Counted from the first letter of the stretch, positions 33,019 to 45,960 are shown. The stretch: DNA of 64,000 nt from Purpureocillium takamizusanense (GCF_022605165.1 NC_063076.1:1178001-1242000); one strand, 5' to 3'. Translations and numbers: made by a program. Notes: generated by a model from the sequence alone, not told the origin.

Positions 33019-35340
33019 TGCACCATGCGGTCAATTCAGCAAGCAACTACGTACCTGCCCTACCTGTAAGGCAGCTGCCTGTCGCCACTGCCCAAGGTGT
33101 GGTCTTGGAGGTGGTAGTATTGCCCATGTACTTCGTAGGCATCGCACGCAGGCAGAACGGCGTTCGACCAAGTAAGTGCCTCTTCCACCACCCTCAACGC
33201 ACGTCATGATGGAGGAGAGAGGCCAAATGATGGGCGCCGCCCTGCCACGTCCCGCACGCCCCCTCCTCTACGGCATGCGTCCCTGTCTCCCACCCCGTCC
33301 CTTCCATCCACCATCCGCAACCCGCGAGACCCTGTGCGTTCGAGACAAACGGGGATGCAGACGAACGAGGAAGCGAACATGCTGCTCCAGCACATTGCGC
33401 CAGCTCCAGAGCTTCAGCCCTTGGCCGAGATGGGGCGCTTGCAGCCTCGCAGGGCCTTGCCCTTGCCAGCACCGTCTCCAATCTGTGGCTCTTGGTCCAG
33501 CCAGGCACATCGACTTTTGCCATGGTCGAGTGGCTTCTCGCGGTGGGGCACCTTGATCGGCGCTTGTTGCGTGCCCCGTCAGTCAGTCAGGTAGGTGGGT
33601 GGGTAGGTATTCCACCTAGGTATGAAGCGCAACGGTGACAAGTCTGGAAGCTAGGTCAGGGATTTGTAACTTGGAGCCGGGGAGAGCTAAACGACGCTGG
33701 CCCTGCCGTGACGGATGCGCATGGCCGAAGGAAGCGACTATCTCGGCAGGCGGATTCTTCGCCCGGCGCTTCCCACCCACGATCTTGCTTTTACCGCAGC
33801 AGAATATTACGGAGCCCGCATTATGAACTGATTAGACGCAACAAACCTGTCACCCCATCTAAACCCTGCGTCGTCTGCGACAGCGGGCCAACACACAGAG
33901 TCGACGACATCACTTGATCCGTCACGTGGCGTTTCTCAAGGCAAGGCATGCGCAGTGCACCGGCACCGGCACCTCTGAGCATCTCGGCCACGACAGAGGA
34001 AAGCTGCCGGTCAGATTCTCGTTGCTCCGTGCCCGCCTGCGGCAGATGGTGGAGAGTAGGAGCCGACACCCCGCTGCAAACATCTCTCGAGGGCTGCGAT
34101 TTTCATCTCGACCAAAGACTCAGTGTGGTTGCTCGCTGCAGCTTGCGTGTCGCCCACCTGCTGCTTGGGATGTTTCGTCTTGCCGGAAGAGGCACTTGCT
34201 GGTCCCGTCAGTGAGGTGCGGACCGTTCAGTCGCGTCGCCCCGTCGAGATCAGGTTTGCGCATCAAGGGCAGAAACGCGTCCTGCTTTGCAGCGGATCGG
34301 CCAGTCATTGCGCAGGGGGGGGGGGGCACCTCGTCCATGTGGAAGTTCGGTCCACGTCCGATGCTGTATGCAGCCACACACAGGGGCAGCAATTCGAGGC
34401 GATACTCGAGAGATTGCCAGGCCTGCCCGCAAGATTTTGTCGGCGAGCAAATATTAGCGCCACAGTGCGACTCGTGACTCTGAATGAAGTCAAACCCCCT
34501 GGCCTGGGCCTCCTCGACGAACAAAGACCACCCCTGCCTGCCTGCACTGACGCCTGGCGCGTTGCCGTCGATGGACTGTGCCCGGGCACTCTTCGGGGAG
34601 ACGGTCCTCGATGGCGGCTTAATAATGCCCAGTTGATCCCCGCTCGGCAAGGCAATGGGGCAGCCAAGCTAGTGTGGGCTAGTAGCACCACCAAAGCCGC
34701 CGCTAGATGGCTGGCAGGCCGGTGTTGTAAGTCATGGCCGCCTTGTTACTATGCGAAAGCGCTGGTTCTGAAGTCAAACAAGCGCAGTCGCAGTGTCAAG
34801 TTATCGACAAGGCCGGGTGGCGGCGCGATTTAGCGTCACATGGCCATACATACGTATGTAGGTAATGTACCTACCAAGGCAATGGACGACCGTCCCCCCC
34901 CACGCTTGAGGCTGGCGCCGCAAGGTCCGGACCTCGAATCTTGGGCGTGGCACGAATCCCATCGATGGTGGCCGACGATGGCTGCCTGCCCCGCACCGCA
35001 TGTCCAATTGTGGTATGGGAGCACGATTGGCGACGATGCGGCCGTCTCTGAGATGGGAACGGAACCTGCGGTGCCACGATACATATCCACATGGCCATGC
35101 CCCCAATGGCATAGCCCAAGTGTGCTGAACGTATCTTGAATCGGTACAGCGGCCGATTGCTGAGCAGACCTACGTTGCGGCCATCGGATGCACAACGTGG
35201 GTTGCGGCCGGCCCGTTCTGCGCGAATGACGTTTATCCAGCACGGAGCACGACCAACAAACAGACGCAAAATGTGCCGCACCAACCAAGGAGGCCCAGGA
35301 ACGGGAATCGGAATCGCACGCATGAGGTGCCCTTGGCAGG

Positions 35341-35370
35341 GCAGTGCGGCGCGGCGCGGCGCTGTGCTGC
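35341..35370 (+). repeat. GCGGC/GCTGY pentamer array
   Basis: Six five-base units: GCAGT, three GCGGC, GCTGT, GCTGC. Confidence 0.75.
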
Positions 35371-36450
35371 GGCGACTTGGTGTTGCTGTTGCTGCTGCCG
35401 CTGCCACTGTTGAAACTCGCGCCCTCCCCCCCTTTCCTCCTTCCCCATTGCATTTGCCGCCACGGCATCTTGAGCTCGCCATGCCACTTTTAGTGAAGGT
35501 GAGCGTGAGAGAGGTTCACCATGAGGCCCGTGGCAAATGGCGCCGCCCGCTTCGCGCACCAATGCTACAGCTTGAAGATGCATACAATTCCAAAATATAT
35601 CACACAGCTGACCTGAGTAGCCACGGCCCATCTCGACATCGGCGTTGCCATGCCCCTTAACACCGACGCGGCCGCTGTGTCGGCTGGCAGGTAGTTACAC
35701 CACTCTATACCGGTAGTAGCCCTGGATCCTGATAGCCGTGCAGCCCGCCGGCGACTGTTCATCTTGGTCGCCGCAGCCTCGCCCGCCTTGCCCTGCCCGC
35801 CGGTATGTAGTCGAGGCGACGGCCGGCGTGTTTTGTCGGCGTGGCGCTAAGCCCGGGCCGGGCGACAACAATACCAGCGCCATCTTTCAGTCAATGACTG
35901 TCACTGACGACTCTCGATAGGGCAGGACACGGCCAGCGTCAGCATCTCTCGCCCGCTCTTACCTGCTATGTACTTTGGGAACCGCTGGTCCTGCCCTTGC
36001 ACGGCGCAGACCGGCGGGCCGACTGGAAGAGGTCCCTGCAGTGCGCCGGCAGTCACTAGCTTTGCGCCCATCTTGAGCCCCATCGTCGTCGTCGTCGTCG
36101 CCGTTCGCTGCCAGAGCCATTTTCCTTGATTTGATTTTGATTTTTTCGAAGCACGCACGAAGTACATCCCTTACGGTACGTATTGCACCATGAGCTACTG
36201 ACATACTGCATCACCCCACAGACGCAAATTCACCCATTCACCCAAGTGAAGAGTAGGTCCTCCTGGGCAATGGAGCAACAGAAATTCATTACCGCCCAGC
36301 AGCAACGCGCATCATTTTCAATGGGGCATGTGCGCGCGCCAGCCCAGGCGCGAGCGACAAAGCGAGACACCGGCCTGATGCGAGATAGTACTACGCATGT
36401 ACTAACGTAGCATGTCCCTGGGAGCCTCAGATCTCAGCCACCGGCGCAGT

Positions 36451-36470
36451 GCCCTGCCCTGCCCTGCCCT
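36451..36470 (+). repeat. (GCCCT)4 pentanucleotide array
   Basis: Four perfect units, about 770 nt past the stop of the minus-strand regulator gene. Its reverse complement recurs at 39,091 on the other side of that gene. Confidence 0.9.
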
Positions 36471-37238
36471 GCCTAGCTGGCCCTGCAGCACCACACGAGA
36501 CGTATGGAGTATTGTATGTACCTACCTACGTATGACAGTACGTAGTACAGCAATGGGGCCTGTCCGATCTAAATCGACGGTGGGTAGGGGGGGGGGAGGG
36601 GGAAGGGTTTGTCCGCCTGGTGTTGGTCGCCCGATCCGGCATTTGCAGTGGTGGTACTTGTGCCGAACGGAGCCACAGGCGGCGCGCGCGCGGCTCCCCG
36701 TTGACATCTACCAACTTACTCCGTAACTACCTAACTTACTATGCGCTTGTGCCCGCAAGTGCCGATCCCCTTGGTCTTGGTGCGGAACAAAGTGGTGGTC
36801 CTTGCGTAACTAAGACACCACCTACAGACGGACGAAATGCAGCGTGTGTGATAGTAGATACTGTGTGCCTTGCGATTCGATTCTGGTATCCAAGAGTGAC
36901 GATAAGCTATGGGCCCTAGACAAGGGGTAGCGTGCCCTTCCAAAGAACAAAAAAATAACAACAACCAAAAGACAGCGAGTAGTGGGCTCTTCGACGAGAA
37001 GATGACAACAGTCTAAACAGAGATTTGCGGCCCCTCCCCCCCAAAAACACCAACAAAACACCGCGGCCACCCGGCAAACGCAGGTATACCCTTCTCTTCG
37101 CAAATGAAGCCCCATTGAGAGAACCTGCCCATGTTCCGTGTCCCAGGAACGCCCCCCCCCTCCATGTCACCGTTCTCGCGCCATGCCGTGACCACCATCA
37201 TCCAAGCCCCGAGGCCTGGGCGGGGAGGGGCCCGCGCC

Positions 37239-38995
37239 TCACTTGGGTGCCGGATAGACGCCGCGGTTGACCCCGTTCACCAACCTTAGGCCTGGTGCTG
37301 CGTCTAGCTTCATTGAGGCTCGGTTGTCCCCCCAAACCGGCATTTCCATCATCTCCGCAGAGTGTGCCGATGAGTCCGTCTCCCACCGCATCGGTTCCCT
37401 CCGGCCGTGGACTTGGTTGATGACGTCTTCCTCGTTATGAGTCGTGCGCGGGTCGATCCCCATCATGTCGTCTCCACCAGCCATGTCGTCGTGAGGTCCC
37501 CCCGTTCGCTTCTTCGCCGAGACCTTGCGTCGCCTGCGGACATCCATATCTCGGTAGCTTTCCATGTAGAGATGCTCCTCGAGCTTCAAGTCGTTGACCA
37601 CCTTGACCTCAATGTCGCTCGAGTTGAGGCGCATGTTACGCGAGCCGCCCATCTCGACAAACAACTCGAGAAGGGTTTGATATCTGTCGCGCTCCATTCG
37701 CTTCCAGGCCTCGCGCAAAATCTCCTCCTGTCAAGTGTGAAATTTGATTAGCGTCCGGTCAAGATTCGCCTCTTACTGGGGGCTCCTGGGACAACTTACG
37801 TCTCTTGGCAGCCACTCGATGTACTTGGACCGAGCGCGCTTAAACTTCATTTGGAGCATCTCCTTGCCGTGGCTCTTGTTAAAGCGCTTGGTGAAGTCCT
37901 CTTGGATGCTGTCCCACATGTCCTGGCCTCGCTGATGGCGGTGACGCCAGCGAGATTCAAAGATACACCGCTCTTCTTCTGGGCAGGTGTTCTTCAGGCG
38001 AGGGGGCACTTCCTCTCCGTTGCAGTTCTTGTGCTCTTCGGATGGATCCGCCTGTTGGCTGTTCCGAGGAGTCCCCGACTGGCGCTTGGAGGATCGTGCC
38101 TTCTTGACCCTGCTGTTGCCAGCAACTGCGCGACGTCGAGGAGAGCCACTGGGAGAGCGGTGAGGCTCCGGCATGCGCCCGCGCAGGATTGGGTTGTCTG
38201 TGCTGGGGCGGCGCGCGTGTCTGAGATGTGGGTGTGGATGGCTTAGAAGATGGCTCGTGGGTGGAATGGGACGGCCAATATCGCGGTGATGAGGGTCGAC
38301 GGGCATCGGGGGGTTGTCGCGAACCATCATGGGGTTCTGGTTACCCATTTGGGAGACATCGATGTAGTACGGCGGCCCGGTGTTGGAGATGTGCCCAGGG
38401 TCGGCCGCGGAGTCGGAAACGCCGAACATGCCCATATAGGGCTCGGGGGGGCCTGGGGTGCGTCGTTCGTCGGCGATGTAAAAGGATTCCGGGGCGACGT
38501 GGGCAGGAGTCGCCATGGGGGAGCTGGTACTACTAGGCTGGCCGTTCATGTCGAACTGGTTGTTCCACTGGTGGTACATCTTGGAGCTACCGGGAGGCGT
38601 AGGCTCCTGTGTCTGAGGACTTGCTGGAGGAGGAGGGTAGTGTCCCATCAACTTGCGAAGCTGGTGCAGAGGAGGCGAGCCCGCAGTGGAGATGGGGGTC
38701 AAGAGGTTGGCGTCGCACGGCGGAGGGATGTTGAAGGACGAGACCTGACGGGCACACATGGTCAGTTTTGGGGGGGCAGCGGCGCGGCTCAGAGTTGATG
38801 GAAGGAGAGGGAGGAGGGTGCTTCTCTTTAAGAGTGAAGGGGCAACATGACGATGTCAAGGGAGAGAGGGGCGCGTACTGGGGAGTAATAGGACGAAGTC
38901 GACGACGACCGAGCACCGTCTGTCAAGTTGGGAGCTTCCGACAAAGCGTCCGAATGCGGCAGGGCAGGCGAGATATATTGTTGTTGTTCGACCAT
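37239..38995 (-). CDS. Unnamed putative regulator with Myb/SANT-like basic helical region, 516 aa
   Basis: Exons 38995-38879, 38744-37800 and 37727-37239 join in phase (39 + 315 + 162 codons plus stop); introns are 134 and 72 nt. The start MVEQQQYISPALPHSD lies in a short first exon. Residues 40-280 are disordered, rich in Pro, Ser, His and Met, with basic patches such as RVKKARSSKR. A conserved-looking helical block follows at about residues 285-415, spanning the second splice junction. It has regularly spaced tryptophans (ESRWRHRHQRGQDMWDSI, KYIEWLPRD, EEILREAWKRMERD), the pattern seen in Myb/SANT-type folds, and then RRRRKVSAKKR, a likely nuclear localisation signal at about 418-428. Nuclear DNA binding is inference from these patterns; I do not recognise a named family. 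It sits alone between two gene-free stretches. Confidence 0.83.
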
Positions 38996-39090
38996 GATTA
39001 GGTGGGCCCCCGCGAATTGGTTGTGTGGGCAGCTGGGTCGCGAAGGACTTGTTGGCCGGAGAGGCATGCACTTGCAGCGGGTGTTAAGGC

Positions 39091-39110
39091 GCAGGGCAGG
39101 GCAGGGCAGG
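39091..39110 (+). repeat. (GCAGG)4 pentanucleotide array
   Basis: Four perfect units about 95 nt upstream of the regulator's ATG; the reverse complement of the array at 36,451 apart from register. Confidence 0.9.
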
Positions 39111-41450
39111 ACAAGGGAGTGCCGTCAGCGGTCGATGTAAGTGACGGAGCCGGAGTTGTGTGAGACCAGCCAGCAGCAACGTCGCACAAGCAGATTCGTA
39201 TGCCGAGGGTTCGACGCAGATATATACACCGTTTTGCTGGAGCTCTCGGGCGACGAGAGAGGTCAAGGAGGCGAGGCAGACCGCAACGGAGTGCACCAGA
39301 AGCACGATGGGGGAGAGAATCAGCCCTCTGTGGCCGCGGCCGCGTCTAAGCCAGCAAAGGGGTCTGAGTAAGGGCCTGGTGGGGAGGCGAACTGGGGAGG
39401 CAGACGAGTGGGAAGACTGTGAGTGAGAACCAAAGGCTGCGAGGATGGCAGATGGCCCGTCCTCTTTGTACTTGTGTGTAAATGGCGGCTTCCTGGATTC
39501 GACGTAATACTACTCCTGATCCAGGCCAGACCAGACTCCTCTTTGTACGTGCAGGGAGTTCAAGTCGAGTCGCCGGCTCACTCCCCTCGAGGGCGCCATC
39601 CCGTCCGTGGGAAGCGTCCCAAGTACCTCGACTTCAGCATGGTCCCGTCCCAGGACCCGTCAGGGATCTATTCCTCGCCGTGGCCCTGTCCGACGTGGTG
39701 TGCGCCACTGCGCAGCCATGCCGGGGGGTGTACGGATCGGGCCCCCGTCGACCGGGGGGGGGGGCGTCTCAAAGTGAACCGGGGGGTGACATCGGCAGGG
39801 CAGCGCGAGAACGGAGTACTTGGGGCGCTGTACAGTGCAGCAGCTAAGGTATTGTCGTGCATGCCTCATAGCCGCCGGCCCGGGTGGGGGGGGCTGCCAG
39901 ACTCCCAAGATAGCTAGACCGTAGATGGGTGGGCATGGGGGCGGCTTCGAGAGTTTGGGGGGTGTGCTGCGGTTCGTTCGTATGCCCTTTTTTTTGGTCG
40001 CCTGCGCGTGAGCCCAGGCGAAAGACACAGAGGCAGAGGCGGACGAAGAGATTGATTGAGTACGGATTTGCAAATGTCGGGCGGGCGCGGACCAGACTGC
40101 GGCCCTCGCCTCACCAATGTCCAGCCGGGGGTGCGCGTCGTTTGTACATCGAGGACGGTAATGCGATGCGGCAAACCAAGGCCACGCTTCGGTTCCGGGG
40201 CTGCCTTCGCCGTCTACCCAGCTGGGCTCTGTTCAGCCCGGCTGCCATTAGAGTTGATGCGGTTCGGGGGCCCTCCAACGGCGCCCGCTGGTCTGCCGGC
40301 AACCACGACGAGGCCACCCCAGTGACAGTCCTTACTGCTGGCCTACGCCGCACCCTGAATTCGCGGCCGGCGCCTGCGGGCGGCTGGTGTGAATCTGGCT
40401 GCGTACGACCACCAGGTCCTGAACGCCGAAAGATGCTAGCACCTGGATCCGTGGATCGGCCGCAGGATACAGCGAAGTTGGAGGAGTCGGGCCCACTGTT
40501 CCACACAGGAAGAAGGCTGCAGGGGGAGACGGGCTGCCGTACGTATTTTGAGATGCCATCGCCGGCGGCTTCCACGAGCGGTCCAATGCGGCCGACAGTT
40601 GAGAGTAGATCTTGCTGTTACCTATGTATGTATTGCAATACTCTGGCCGCAACCTGCCCAAGGGGTGGCCAGCCTGCTCAGCCGTTTTGCTCCGGAGCCG
40701 TCGTTGGGGTGACTGCCTCTGTGAAGCGCGCTGCTTGTCGCAAGATGAATGCGTCGGCGTGGAAAATTGATTGCTGACTTGATACCTCGCGGCAGGGACG
40801 AGCTGGGCGAGGCCTTTCGTAACTTGCTCATCCATGACGGGTGCCATCGCGAGAAGGGGGGTGAGCACAGGCCGCCATGGATGAGTGATGTCCCAAGGGG
40901 AGCCGGCAACGATGGGCAGAAACAGCATCCCGCACGCTCAGGCGTCCGTTACCCGACGCTCACATGGTGCCTTGGCTTCCTGGGTCTGTGAGCCTCTGAC
41001 AGCCGAGTTCAACGGAGGTCGCCGAGGAGACCGCCGTAAAACGCAGGTTCTGAGCCGTGCTGTACGTGCCTACCTACTTCATACCTGGCTCTGCAGCCTC
41101 TCGTCGAAGAAGAAGGAAGCAAGCAATTGGGGGCGTCATGTCCAGAGTCGAGTTGACATGCCGGCAGCCACCGACAGCCGCGCCCGCCGTAGAAAGTGAA
41201 GAGGCAGGCCGAGGCCCGCGAGGGGATGCGTCGGCCACAATGCACAGGGCAGGCACTCACAACCTCTAGTAGCCATTGACGACTTGACTGATGCCCCGGA
41301 TAGTACCAGCGCTGCGGAGGCAAAGGGATGCCCATGCACGGCGCTCCGCTGTGGGCTGCCTTGGGCTGCCATACGCTGGGACGCGACGCGCGATGTGATG
41401 CGACGCGACCGTGGTAGCCGCGCTTGTCGAGTTGGGTGGCGGGACCGTGG

Positions 41451-41451
41451 C

Positions 41452-41482
<31 letters not shown>
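41451..41482 (+). repeat. (CAGA)8 tetranucleotide array
   Basis: Eight perfect units in non-coding DNA, ending CAGG. Confidence 0.92.
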
Positions 41483-41484
<2 letters not shown>

Positions 41485-44400
41485 GGCGAAGAAGACAGCC
41501 GTGGGCGGCATGCTTCGCACAATGGGAAGCCTGGGAGACTTTGCGAGGTCTGCGAGATGGAGCCAAGGCCGCCGACTGACAGGGCTCAAGGCGGTGAGCC
41601 CTCCCTATTGCGTGACGTGACTCTACGAAGACAGACTCCTTCGCATGTGCGTGACTCTGGGTCGAGGTGAGCAACGATGACAGTGCCCGGCCATCACGAG
41701 GCAGCAGGAGCAAACCACCTGGGTGCTCAGGTAATTAATTACACTTCAGTACTGTGCCGTATGGTATAGTACTGTTCCAATCTCAAGGCATGGGGCTTCG
41801 TTCTTGCTGGCCGCGCTCATGATCGCCTGGACTCGGGAAAGTGATCCCATGCCCGAAGGCCACACGCAGCGATTTGCTCGTTCGTCTTGTGTGCGCGTGC
41901 AGGATCGTACAGTACAGACTTGGTACTCCGCACCCCGTAGTAGTATTTGCCGGACGTGCAGGAACGGCCACGGCAGGAGCGCCGGCGCCTTGCGGCCCTC
42001 AGGCGGCTCGTGGGCTGTCCGGGGGTCTGTGGATCGGGGAAGTACAGTTTGCACCCAGAGTGCAGGAGGGGGACGGGAAGGGCAGGCAAGAAGTAGCGCG
42101 TAGTGCCTGCCCTTCGTCATCCACAGCACGCCTTGCTCGTACGGAGTACATGCAGCATCAGGTCACTTCGTCCGCCCCTCGCTCCTTCCCCATTACTTGG
42201 ACCATCCCCCGGAGAAGCTACAGACGCTGTGCGGCCCAATGCAACTGCCCCGCCAGTTGAGGGTGCGTCCGAGGCAGGAAATGGCCGAACGCTACATCAT
42301 TCTCATCCTCATCTCCATCACCATCGCCATCGCCACTAGGTATCATGGTCGGGCAGTCACCAGGCGCATCCACCACGCCTACCACTGGTGCTCGAGGGCT
42401 GCATGTCTAAGGTACAGACCAATGGGGTACTGTGCGATATGGGCCAGACGGGGCAAGCGAGACAGCTCCGTCCTATACTCCTAGCCTGATAGCGGTCCGT
42501 GCATCGTCACTGGCGCGCACAGTGAGGGTCGTCTCTTTATTGTCGCCCACCTATTGTCCCCAGTGGCCGGCCGCCCCCAATCCCACTGAGGCTCTCCCAG
42601 GGAGCCTCTCTTGCCGTCCCCTAGGCCGGCGTCCTGTCCCATTCATTGCCCATTGACTGATTCATGAGGCCACCACCACCACCACGACGCCCGCCGGAGC
42701 CTACCTGCCTGCTGATGCGATCTCCGCGGGCACGGCACTCTTGCCCCAGACCACCGACTGCTTCATGGCGCAGCGTGATGGGCGCCGATGCGTCGGGTCC
42801 CTGGATGTCCGTCGCTTGATCCACCGCTGCGTCAATGCAGTCACTGCATTGGTACGGTGGGCATACGAGCATGGACACAGGGGCGCTTCATCTAGCACGG
42901 ATGAACGAGCTCGGTCTGCTGCCGTTGCGATCGTAGAGAATGGGCACGCCACATCTAGGTTGACGGACATAATCTGTATCGACTCTACCAAATGGACGGC
43001 GGCCGAAGACGCCGCGTGCACGCAGCACCGGCCGTGCCATCGACGTGACGTGCAGCAAAACGCGTCCCCCGCCTTCACTGCAGACCGTCGCTCACATACA
43101 GACATCCATTCTCAAACGATCATGCCGCCTCAACTGGGCTGATCCTCCCGTGTAGCTGGCTGGCCCGCCCCGGCATGACAGCATGTGAGTGTGACACGAG
43201 GAGAGGCTCCTGTCATGTACCCTTGCGACTTCGTAGTACCTACCTCATCAAGTATCTTAGCTCCCCAGGTCGCTGACCGGACCATCAATGGCGGCGGCTC
43301 CCTCAAGGCTGGCAGGGCAAGGTCCCATTGGGGTCCGAGGAAGCGTGCTGTTGTGCAATCGCACGGCATGTCCGCCCCGCCCGCAGGGCCGCCTTTTTCT
43401 GCGGCTTCTCGTCTAGATGGCATCGTGAAGGCCTCGACAGGCAGCTCAAGTCCATGCGACATGTATCTTTTCCCCATGCAGCAGCGCGACTGTCCTGTCA
43501 ATACAACTTGCCGAGACCTCGCTCAAAGGTCACGGGCCCGGGACGCTGCCTTCGGGTACGTGCCCGAGGGCCCGGGCCCGGAAGAACTTGGACGACTTTG
43601 TCTACCACTCCCACAGACCGGCACCCAAATTTGCTCACCGTCTGCTCCATTGGTCGTACTGCTGAGATCCGACGGATGCAACGCCGCCACAGGACACTGC
43701 CAGTCTTGAGTAGCCACTGACAGAAGCAGATGCAGGGCACCGAGCGACAGCTTTGCTCCAGGCTGACGGCCCATGAGGTTGTGCGACTGGAAAGGCTGAT
43801 CGCGCATAGCGACATGCATTACCAACCGACAAAGTTCCGCCCTTGCCAGGGCGATACAGTAGGCTGCTGTTCAAATGCGTATCTGACTGCTAACCATCGG
43901 CCGCCAACCAGGCGGGACCTGGGGTAACAAGTAACAAACATGGGCAGCTGCAGTGCCCCCCCCCCTTTCTGAGAATGCCGCAGCCTTAGACAGGATCACT
44001 CGTGCTAAAACCCCTAAGCAATATCCCTCCCGAACCGGACCTAGCCTAGGTGAAGCCTTTGCCCTTGATCAGTCTGAAAGGACGCCTTGAACACATCGAT
44101 AAGGTAGGCCAGCCGCGCATCGCCGTCACGTTAACGCCGACGGCTTCCGAGCGCCCGCCCTAGAAAAGACGGTCTTGCCTGCACGTCAAACAAATGCTGG
44201 GGGCCTCCAATTTCCAAACCGGCGGGATCGTCATCTCGCCTACCACGATCTCTTATTTGTCAGATGACGAGGACCTAGGACTGGGGCTTATGTACAATAC
44301 GTGACAATGCGGACTACGCATCACGAAACACACCATACAGCATAGCACAGCACAGCGGTCAACGCAGTGGTGATCGTCAACAGGGTCCCGGATGATGAGG

Positions 44401-45344
44401 GAGCCGGGCCTGGAACCATAAGGTGATGGCCCCCGGTCCTCGCACACGGCAGCATTGCCTCTGTGCATAGGCCATCGATCCACGGGAAAGCTGCATACTA
44501 GTATAAGATCGGCTCGTAGGTATTCAAATCATGGGGCCTGAGCAGCTGAGGGGTCATGGCTTGGTGGAGCTGGGGCGCAAAAGTGGCTTCAGGAGCTTAA
44601 AGACTCAGGAGCAGTGAAGATGCGCCATCACTTGCCCATGGCTGTTGTTCTGTGTGAGGTACATGACTGCTTGAGATGCTCATCTCTTATTGTTCAAGGC
44701 AATTTGAGCTCCATTCTCCAACATCGTCGTGGCGAATGATAACGCCGGAGAGCAGCTCTTACAGCATGCCATGATATGAGAAGAAAAAGACCCTGTCAAG
44801 CCCTGCTCGGACGCTGATGAGGCCTTACCGTGCCGTGCTAATTGAATTCGCTGCCGGTGGATCTGCTCGCTGGTAACATGCGATTTGTATACCTCCACTG
44901 GAACTCAGAGGGCACAGCGGCAAGTCGCTCTAGCCACGTCGGGGCCCCGCTCAAGGATACGATCACAAACCGGATGTGGTTTCAAGGCAGTGCTGGGAAG
45001 GCTCGGGGCACGGGCCTGAGCAGTTAAACTACTAGCAGCCGTGGCGCTTGAATCCGATGAGCATTCCACTAGGTTCGTGGGATTAGCAGAGCACAACGGG
45101 CATCGCGAGGGCGAGAGCATCGCTGCCTTGGAGGTCTGTGGCGAAATCCCGAGTGATGCCTGCCAGGCTTGCGATTGAAGCCTTCGGTGTACGTCCAGGG
45201 TCATCAGAGGGGTCGCCGCACGCGGGCATGACTGGGTTGCCGGTGGCGGCCGACGACAAGAACAAAGGCACAGTACAACTAACGTTTGTACCTATGTAGC
45301 ACACACGGGGCCAGGGCGGGGGCGACGCGGGAGGCCACTTGGGC

Positions 45345-45396
45345 GAAGGAGAGGGAGCGAGAGAGAGAGAGAGAGGGAGAAAGAGAGAGAGAGAGG
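45345..45396 (+). repeat. (GA)n purine tract with near mirror symmetry
   Basis: About 52 nt of G and A with a single C. Two GA runs flank GGGAGAAA, giving imperfect mirror symmetry, the sequence type able to form triplex (H-DNA). Confidence 0.85.
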
Positions 45397-45960
45397 TGTG
45401 GTGCGCCTGGAGAGGCTGCTTGCCAGACAGAGAGAGGCGTCGGGGACAACAAGGTTCGGCCGGGGATGGGAGGTGGTGACCAGGTAGTGGCCCCGCAAGC
45501 AGCCAGTCAGCAAGGCCAAGTGCAGGCGAGCCGACCGGGGCGAACCGAACTGTCGGGACGCGCTAGGCACGTTGCAGGGGCAGTCATTGGCTGGCTCCAG
45601 CGCACACGCCCCCCTCCCAGACATGCAGGCACGGCCCCGTTGCACGTCGCCGACACCCTGGTCGGTGGCCGGTCGGGCCAATGGTGGCCGGGCCCGCGAG
45701 ACGGGCTAACCCCCAACGAGAAGCCGTACGCGCGCGTCTACCCGCTGCCAAGTGCGCTGCCATTGGATACCGAGCCATGTGTAAGCGACCTGCACAGCCA
45801 ACGCACCGCCGTCTCCTCCCCAAATGCTACTCCGTATTTCCAACCGTCCACGACCGACCAGGCCAGCCGGCCCAACCAAGGCACGCGCGCGCACGCAACG
45901 GACGCACGCACGCACACACGCAGGCGACGTTCGCTCTGCCGCTGTCTCGCGCTGCGCAGT

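Larger units (their letters stand above)
30001..37238. other. Gene desert, part 2: 3' side of the orphan regulator gene
   Basis: No recognisable gene in 7.2 kb. Frames of 100-260 codons exist on both strands (for example 30,953-31,738 -, 34,120-34,650 -, 33,194-33,523 -) without domains. The stretch 32,450-33,100 is dense in GTACCT, TAGGTA and related palindromes, and 33,585-33,625 and 34,850-34,885 repeat the pattern. GGTGC arrays, a CAG/CCG-rich tract at 31,809-31,843 and a GCCCT array are listed or noted separately. Confidence 0.45.
38996..45000. other. Gene desert, part 3: upstream of the orphan regulator
   Basis: This is the promoter side of the minus-strand regulator and beyond. Frames up to 282 codons (39,929-40,777 +) lack recognisable domains. 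An 81-codon ATG frame at 42,239-42,484 has one hydrophobic segment (see findings). GCAGG and CAGA arrays are listed separately. The stretch 43.9-45.0 kb is lower in GC and shows nothing I can name. Confidence 0.45.

Noticed and set aside
33194..33523. 109-codon minus-strand ATG frame
   Set aside because: Reasonable start but Ala/Gly/Cys/Trp-rich with no recognisable feature, opposite an equally open plus-strand frame.
39929..40777. 282-codon plus-strand frame
   Set aside because: Composition typical of non-coding GC-rich frames (Arg, Pro, Ser, Cys, Gly), no domain and no codon bias like the real genes.
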